A stretch of DNA of 9,230 bases from Syntrophorhabdaceae bacterium (GTDB lineage: Bacteria; Desulfobacterota; Syntrophorhabdia; Syntrophorhabdales; Syntrophorhabdaceae), in NCBI GenBank assembly GCA_026415015.1, contig JAOAHW010000190.1:1-9230 (forward strand). The letters are read 5' to 3'. The number at the start of each line of letters is the position of its first letter. Position 1 is the first letter of the stretch. A program made the position numbers and the translations under genes. Shown piece by piece: positions 7,227 to 9,230 of this stretch. The notes under the pieces are model-generated. The model searched no databases. It had not been told where the DNA came from and saw only the letters and a list, made by a program, of their open reading frames with translations.

Positions 7227-8069
7227 TCAGAGTAGCCCAATAAAATCAACTGCCTTATCGATCCTGTTGATTATCTTCATCTTATTATTTTTTATTTTAT
7301 TCCTGTATCCCCTCAGATCAAGGACAATAACAGTCTTGTTGTCGGTGCTGCCATATTGAATAGCAGTAGATACAATCATATCTGCTGCCTTCTGGGCATC
7401 TTTATATCTCCTGGCGATATCTATAGTCTCTTCTGCATCCATGACATCCCATATACCATCACAGGCAACAATTACATAGTCATTTTCCCTGCCAAGACAA
7501 CCCTCTGCAATATATGGTTCTGCTATTATATAAGGTTTAAGGTGTGCATCGCCTATTGCACGGCTCATGGCCAGTTCACCCTGAACCCTGTAAACACCAA
7601 ATCTTATCACAACCCCTCCTGCGGCCTCTATCCTTGACCTCTCATTGGGCATATCTGGCTTATGATCCTCAGTAAGGACTGAGGCACCATCTTCAGTGCC
7701 TATCACAATCCTTGAATCACCTATATTGAAAGCAAAAAACTCTTCATGGATCATGTAAAAATTAGCAAGGGCTGTACCACTTTTAATGCCTCTTTCCACA
7801 ATAAAATCATCAATCTCTATGCATGCCTGTCTAATTAATTCGTGTATTGGTCTTTGTTCCTCTGGTTCTTTAGAAAGCTCTTCTGACCAGAGATGGAGGA
7901 AACAGGGCGTTACCATCTCTGCTGCAATAGCCGCTGCCCTGATTCCACCATGACCATCGTATACCTCTGCGCTTAAAAACCCCTTTGCAGGTCTCTCATA
8001 TATGGCATAATGATCCTCCATACTTTCTCTAAAACCTATGTCCTTGCTTATGCCATAGGGGATATCCAT
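7227..8069 (-). CDS. PP2C-family (PPM) serine/threonine protein phosphatase
   Basis: Metal-dependent (Mg/Mn) phosphoprotein phosphatase, cytoplasmic, 280 aa. All core PPM motifs are present: GFRESMEDH (12-20), VYDGHGG (36-42) with metal ligand Asp38, SGTA (97-100), NIGDSR (115-120), LTEDHKPDMPNE (132-143), RIEAAGGVV (146-154), RVQGELAMSRAIGD (161-174), ACDGIWDVM (202-210) with Asp204, and STDNKTVIVL (241-250) with Asp243. The catalytic domain therefore looks active. The motif style is closer to eukaryotic PPM enzymes than to bacterial Stp/PrpC phosphatases. After the domain there is a basic Lys/Asn-rich tail ending in DFIGLL (about 254-280) of unknown role. No partner kinase or anti-sigma gene is in the window. 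No strong Shine-Dalgarno precedes the ATG, but the conserved domain starts right after it, so no other start fits. Confidence 0.92.
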   Translation of the reverse strand: MDIPYGISKDIGFRESMEDHYAIYERPAKGFLSAEVYDGHGGIRAAAIAAEMVTPCFLHLWSEELSKEPEEQRPIHELIRQACIEIDDFIVERGIKSGTALANFYMIHEEFFAFNIGDSRIVIGTEDGASVLTEDHKPDMPNERSRIEAAGGVVIRFGVYRVQGELAMSRAIGDAHLKPYIIAEPYIAEGCLGRENDYVIVACDGIWDVMDAEETIDIARRYKDAQKAADMIVSTAIQYGSTDNKTVIVLDLRGYRNKIKNNKMKIINRIDKAVDFIGLL

Positions 8070-8162
8070 GATAATCTATTCTATCATAAACAAAAAAGTC
8101 TTGCTACAGGGGTTCTCTTAATAACGAAAAATCAAAATTCCTCAGCAATTTGTCTAAGTCTA

Positions 8163-8191
8163 TTGTGAAAAAAATCCAAAATAAATATAAT
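8163..8191 (+). promoter_or_regulatory. Near-consensus sigma-70 promoter for gpmA
   Basis: TTGTGA (8163-8168) and a perfect TATAAT (8186-8191) are separated by 17 nt. The start point would be about 8198, giving a leader of about 40 nt before the gpmA ATG. Such a promoter fits constitutive, strong expression of a glycolytic gene. Confidence 0.7.
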
Positions 8192-8223
8192 AATAGGGTT
8201 TGTTGCCGGAACAGATAAATCAT

Positions 8224-8230
8224 AGGGAGG
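8224..8230 (+). promoter_or_regulatory. Ribosome binding site of gpmA
   Basis: AGGGAGG ends 8 nt before the ATG at 8239-8241. It is a strong, well-spaced Shine-Dalgarno and fixes the start. Confidence 0.8.
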
Positions 8231-8238
8231 AATAGAAT

Positions 8239-8985
8239 ATGTATAAACTCGTTCTTTTGAGACATGGAGAAAGCACATGGAATAAAGAAAACCGATTCAC
8301 AGGCTGGACAGATGTGGATCTATCTGAAAAGGGTGTGGAAGAGGCAAAGACAGCAGGTCAGATATTAAAAAAAGAGGGTTATGTCTTTGATATAGCCTTT
8401 ACATCTTATTTAAAAAGGGCAATAAGGACCCTTTGGATTGTCCTTGATGAGATGGACCTCATGTGGATACCTGAATACAAGTCCTGGAGACTAAATGAGA
8501 GACACTATGGTGCATTACAGGGTCTAAACAAGGCAGAAATGGCAGAAAAATTCGGCAATGAACTCGTCCATCAGTGGAGGAGAAGCTACGATGTCCCACC
8601 ACCAAAGCTTGAAAAATCAGACCCCAGATATACAGCCAATGATCCGAGATACAAAGACCTTGATGAAAAGGATATACCTTTAAGCGAATGCCTGAAGGAT
8701 ACAGTCATAAGGTTCATGCCATACTGGCAGGATGTTATATCACCATTAATCCTCGAGGGCAAAAAGATAATAATTGTTGCCCATGGAAACAGCTTGAGGG
8801 CACTGGTCAAGCACCTGGATAATATCCCTGATGAAGAGATACCTAATTTAAATATACCAACAGGTATACCCCTTGTATATCACCTGGACAGTAATCTGAG
8901 ACCTATTGAAAAATACTACCTAGGTGATACGGAGGAGGTAGAAAAGGCAATTCAGAAGGTAGCTGACCAGACAAAAAAGAAATAG
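8239..8985 (+). CDS. gpmA: 2,3-bisphosphoglycerate-dependent phosphoglycerate mutase
   Basis: Interconverts 3- and 2-phosphoglycerate in glycolysis and gluconeogenesis, through a phosphohistidine. At 248 aa it is close to E. coli GpmA (250 aa). The RHG motif LLRHGEST (6-13) carries the phosphohistidine His9 next to Arg8; FTGWTDVDLSEKG (20-32), Arg60 in SYLKRAIRT, Glu87 in LNERHYGALQG and His182 in VAHGNSLR complete the active site. The long insert at about 115-150 and the C-terminal tail ending in Lys residues are those of the dPGM family rather than of short histidine phosphatases such as CobC. It has its own promoter and terminator and is divergent from the phosphatase gene. Confidence 0.96.
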   Translation: MYKLVLLRHGESTWNKENRFTGWTDVDLSEKGVEEAKTAGQILKKEGYVFDIAFTSYLKRAIRTLWIVLDEMDLMWIPEYKSWRLNERHYGALQGLNKAEMAEKFGNELVHQWRRSYDVPPPKLEKSDPRYTANDPRYKDLDEKDIPLSECLKDTVIRFMPYWQDVISPLILEGKKIIIVAHGNSLRALVKHLDNIPDEEIPNLNIPTGIPLVYHLDSNLRPIEKYYLGDTEEVEKAIQKVADQTKKK

Positions 8986-8998
8986 AGGGAAATAGAGG
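8979..8998 (+). repeat. Tandem 10-bp direct repeat across the gpmA stop codon
   Basis: GAAATAGAGG occurs twice in immediate tandem (8979-8988 and 8989-8998). The first copy contains the gpmA stop codon TAG (8983-8985); the second supplies the outer part of the 5' arm of the terminator hairpin. It looks like a local duplication. Confidence 0.8.
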
Positions 8999-9018
8999 CT
9001 GTTTTTGCAGCCTCTTTT
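8994..9018 (+). terminator. Rho-independent terminator of gpmA, probably bidirectional
   Basis: AGAGGCTG (8994-9001) pairs perfectly with CAGCCTCT (9008-9015) around a TTTTTG loop, followed by a short T-run (9015-9018). It begins 9 nt after the gpmA stop. On the minus strand the same hairpin is followed by ATTTCCC and further T-rich sequence, so it may also end the radical SAM gene transcript arriving from the right. Confidence 0.85.
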
Positions 9019-9054
9019 CATAAAATATGCCAAAAAACACCTTTATAAACGGCC

Positions 9055-9230
9055 TCAGAATCTATAACCCTGTATGTCAAGTCTTGTAAGCCTGGCCTTT
9101 TTAGCCCACTCCACTGCCTCACTGTATTCTTCTTTTGTAATCCTCCTGGCAATCTCAGGGTAATCCTTAGCCTTATAGACAGGTGTATACTGGGACATGA
9201 TATTTACATATGTATCCTTTGGCAGGTTTT
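9055..9230 (-). CDS. Radical SAM protein, PflA/PflX-like (C-terminal part only)
   Basis: The last 57 codons of a gene entering from the right edge, ending at TGA 9055-9057. The readable C terminus includes YVNIMSQYTPVYKA, then YPEIARRITKEEYSEAVEWA, and ends TRLDIQGYRF. This resembles the C-terminal end of the uncharacterised 'putative pyruvate formate-lyase activating enzyme' radical SAM family (PflX-like), where a V-N-x-M-x-Q-Y stretch and R-R-I-T-x-E-E-Y are recurrent. The CxxxCxxC cluster motif would be in the missing N-terminal part, so the radical SAM call rests on the tail alone. It converges on gpmA across the shared terminator. Confidence 0.65.
   Translation of the reverse strand, partial: NLPKDTYVNIMSQYTPVYKAKDYPEIARRITKEEYSEAVEWAKKARLTRLDIQGYRF

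Noticed and set aside
8080..8110. Possible promoter for the PP2C gene (TATGAT -10 on the minus strand)
   Set aside because: A TATGAT is present, but no acceptable -35 lies 16-18 nt upstream, so it was not listed as a feature.

Overview
The window reads as ordinary chromosomal housekeeping DNA from an AT-rich, probably anaerobic, diderm (Gram-negative) bacterium. Three gene families suggest this: an Mla-type lipid transporter (needs an outer membrane), a siroheme decarboxylase-like protein beside hemL (alternative, siroheme-dependent heme or heme d1 route), and an LL-diaminopimelate aminotransferase of the DapL type. Arginine is mostly AGA/AGG and ATA is a common Ile codon. This mix is seen in Desulfobacterota, Nitrospirota and related lineages, but the assignment is an inference. 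No tRNA, rRNA, CRISPR, insertion sequence or phage gene was seen.

Left block (1-4960, minus strand): a tightly packed operon transcribed right to left, siroheme decarboxylase-like gene -> hemL -> alr -> mlaE -> mlaF -> mlaD (mlaD runs off the left edge). Every junction overlaps or abuts: 8 nt, 4 nt, 11 nt, 0 nt and 4 nt. It combines tetrapyrrole synthesis, D-alanine supply for peptidoglycan and the membrane part of an MCE/Mla phospholipid transporter.

Middle (4961-6361): a divergent intergenic region with candidate back-to-back promoters and two short palindromes, then dapL on the plus strand. DapL and Alr both feed peptidoglycan precursor synthesis from opposite sides of this control region.

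Right block (6364-9230): a minus-strand pair, a PP2C-family protein phosphatase followed by a metal-dependent amidohydrolase, convergent with dapL with only 2 nt between stop codons. Divergent from the phosphatase is gpmA (glycolytic phosphoglycerate mutase) with a near-consensus sigma-70 promoter and a clear intrinsic terminator. The right edge holds the last 57 codons of a radical SAM protein of the PflA/PflX-like family on the minus strand.

I found no convincing undescribed system. The points most worth checking are the overlapped heme/D-Ala/lipid-transport operon, the eukaryote-like motif set of the PP2C phosphatase and its pairing with an amidohydrolase, the single siroheme decarboxylase-type subunit, and the palindromic divergent control region.
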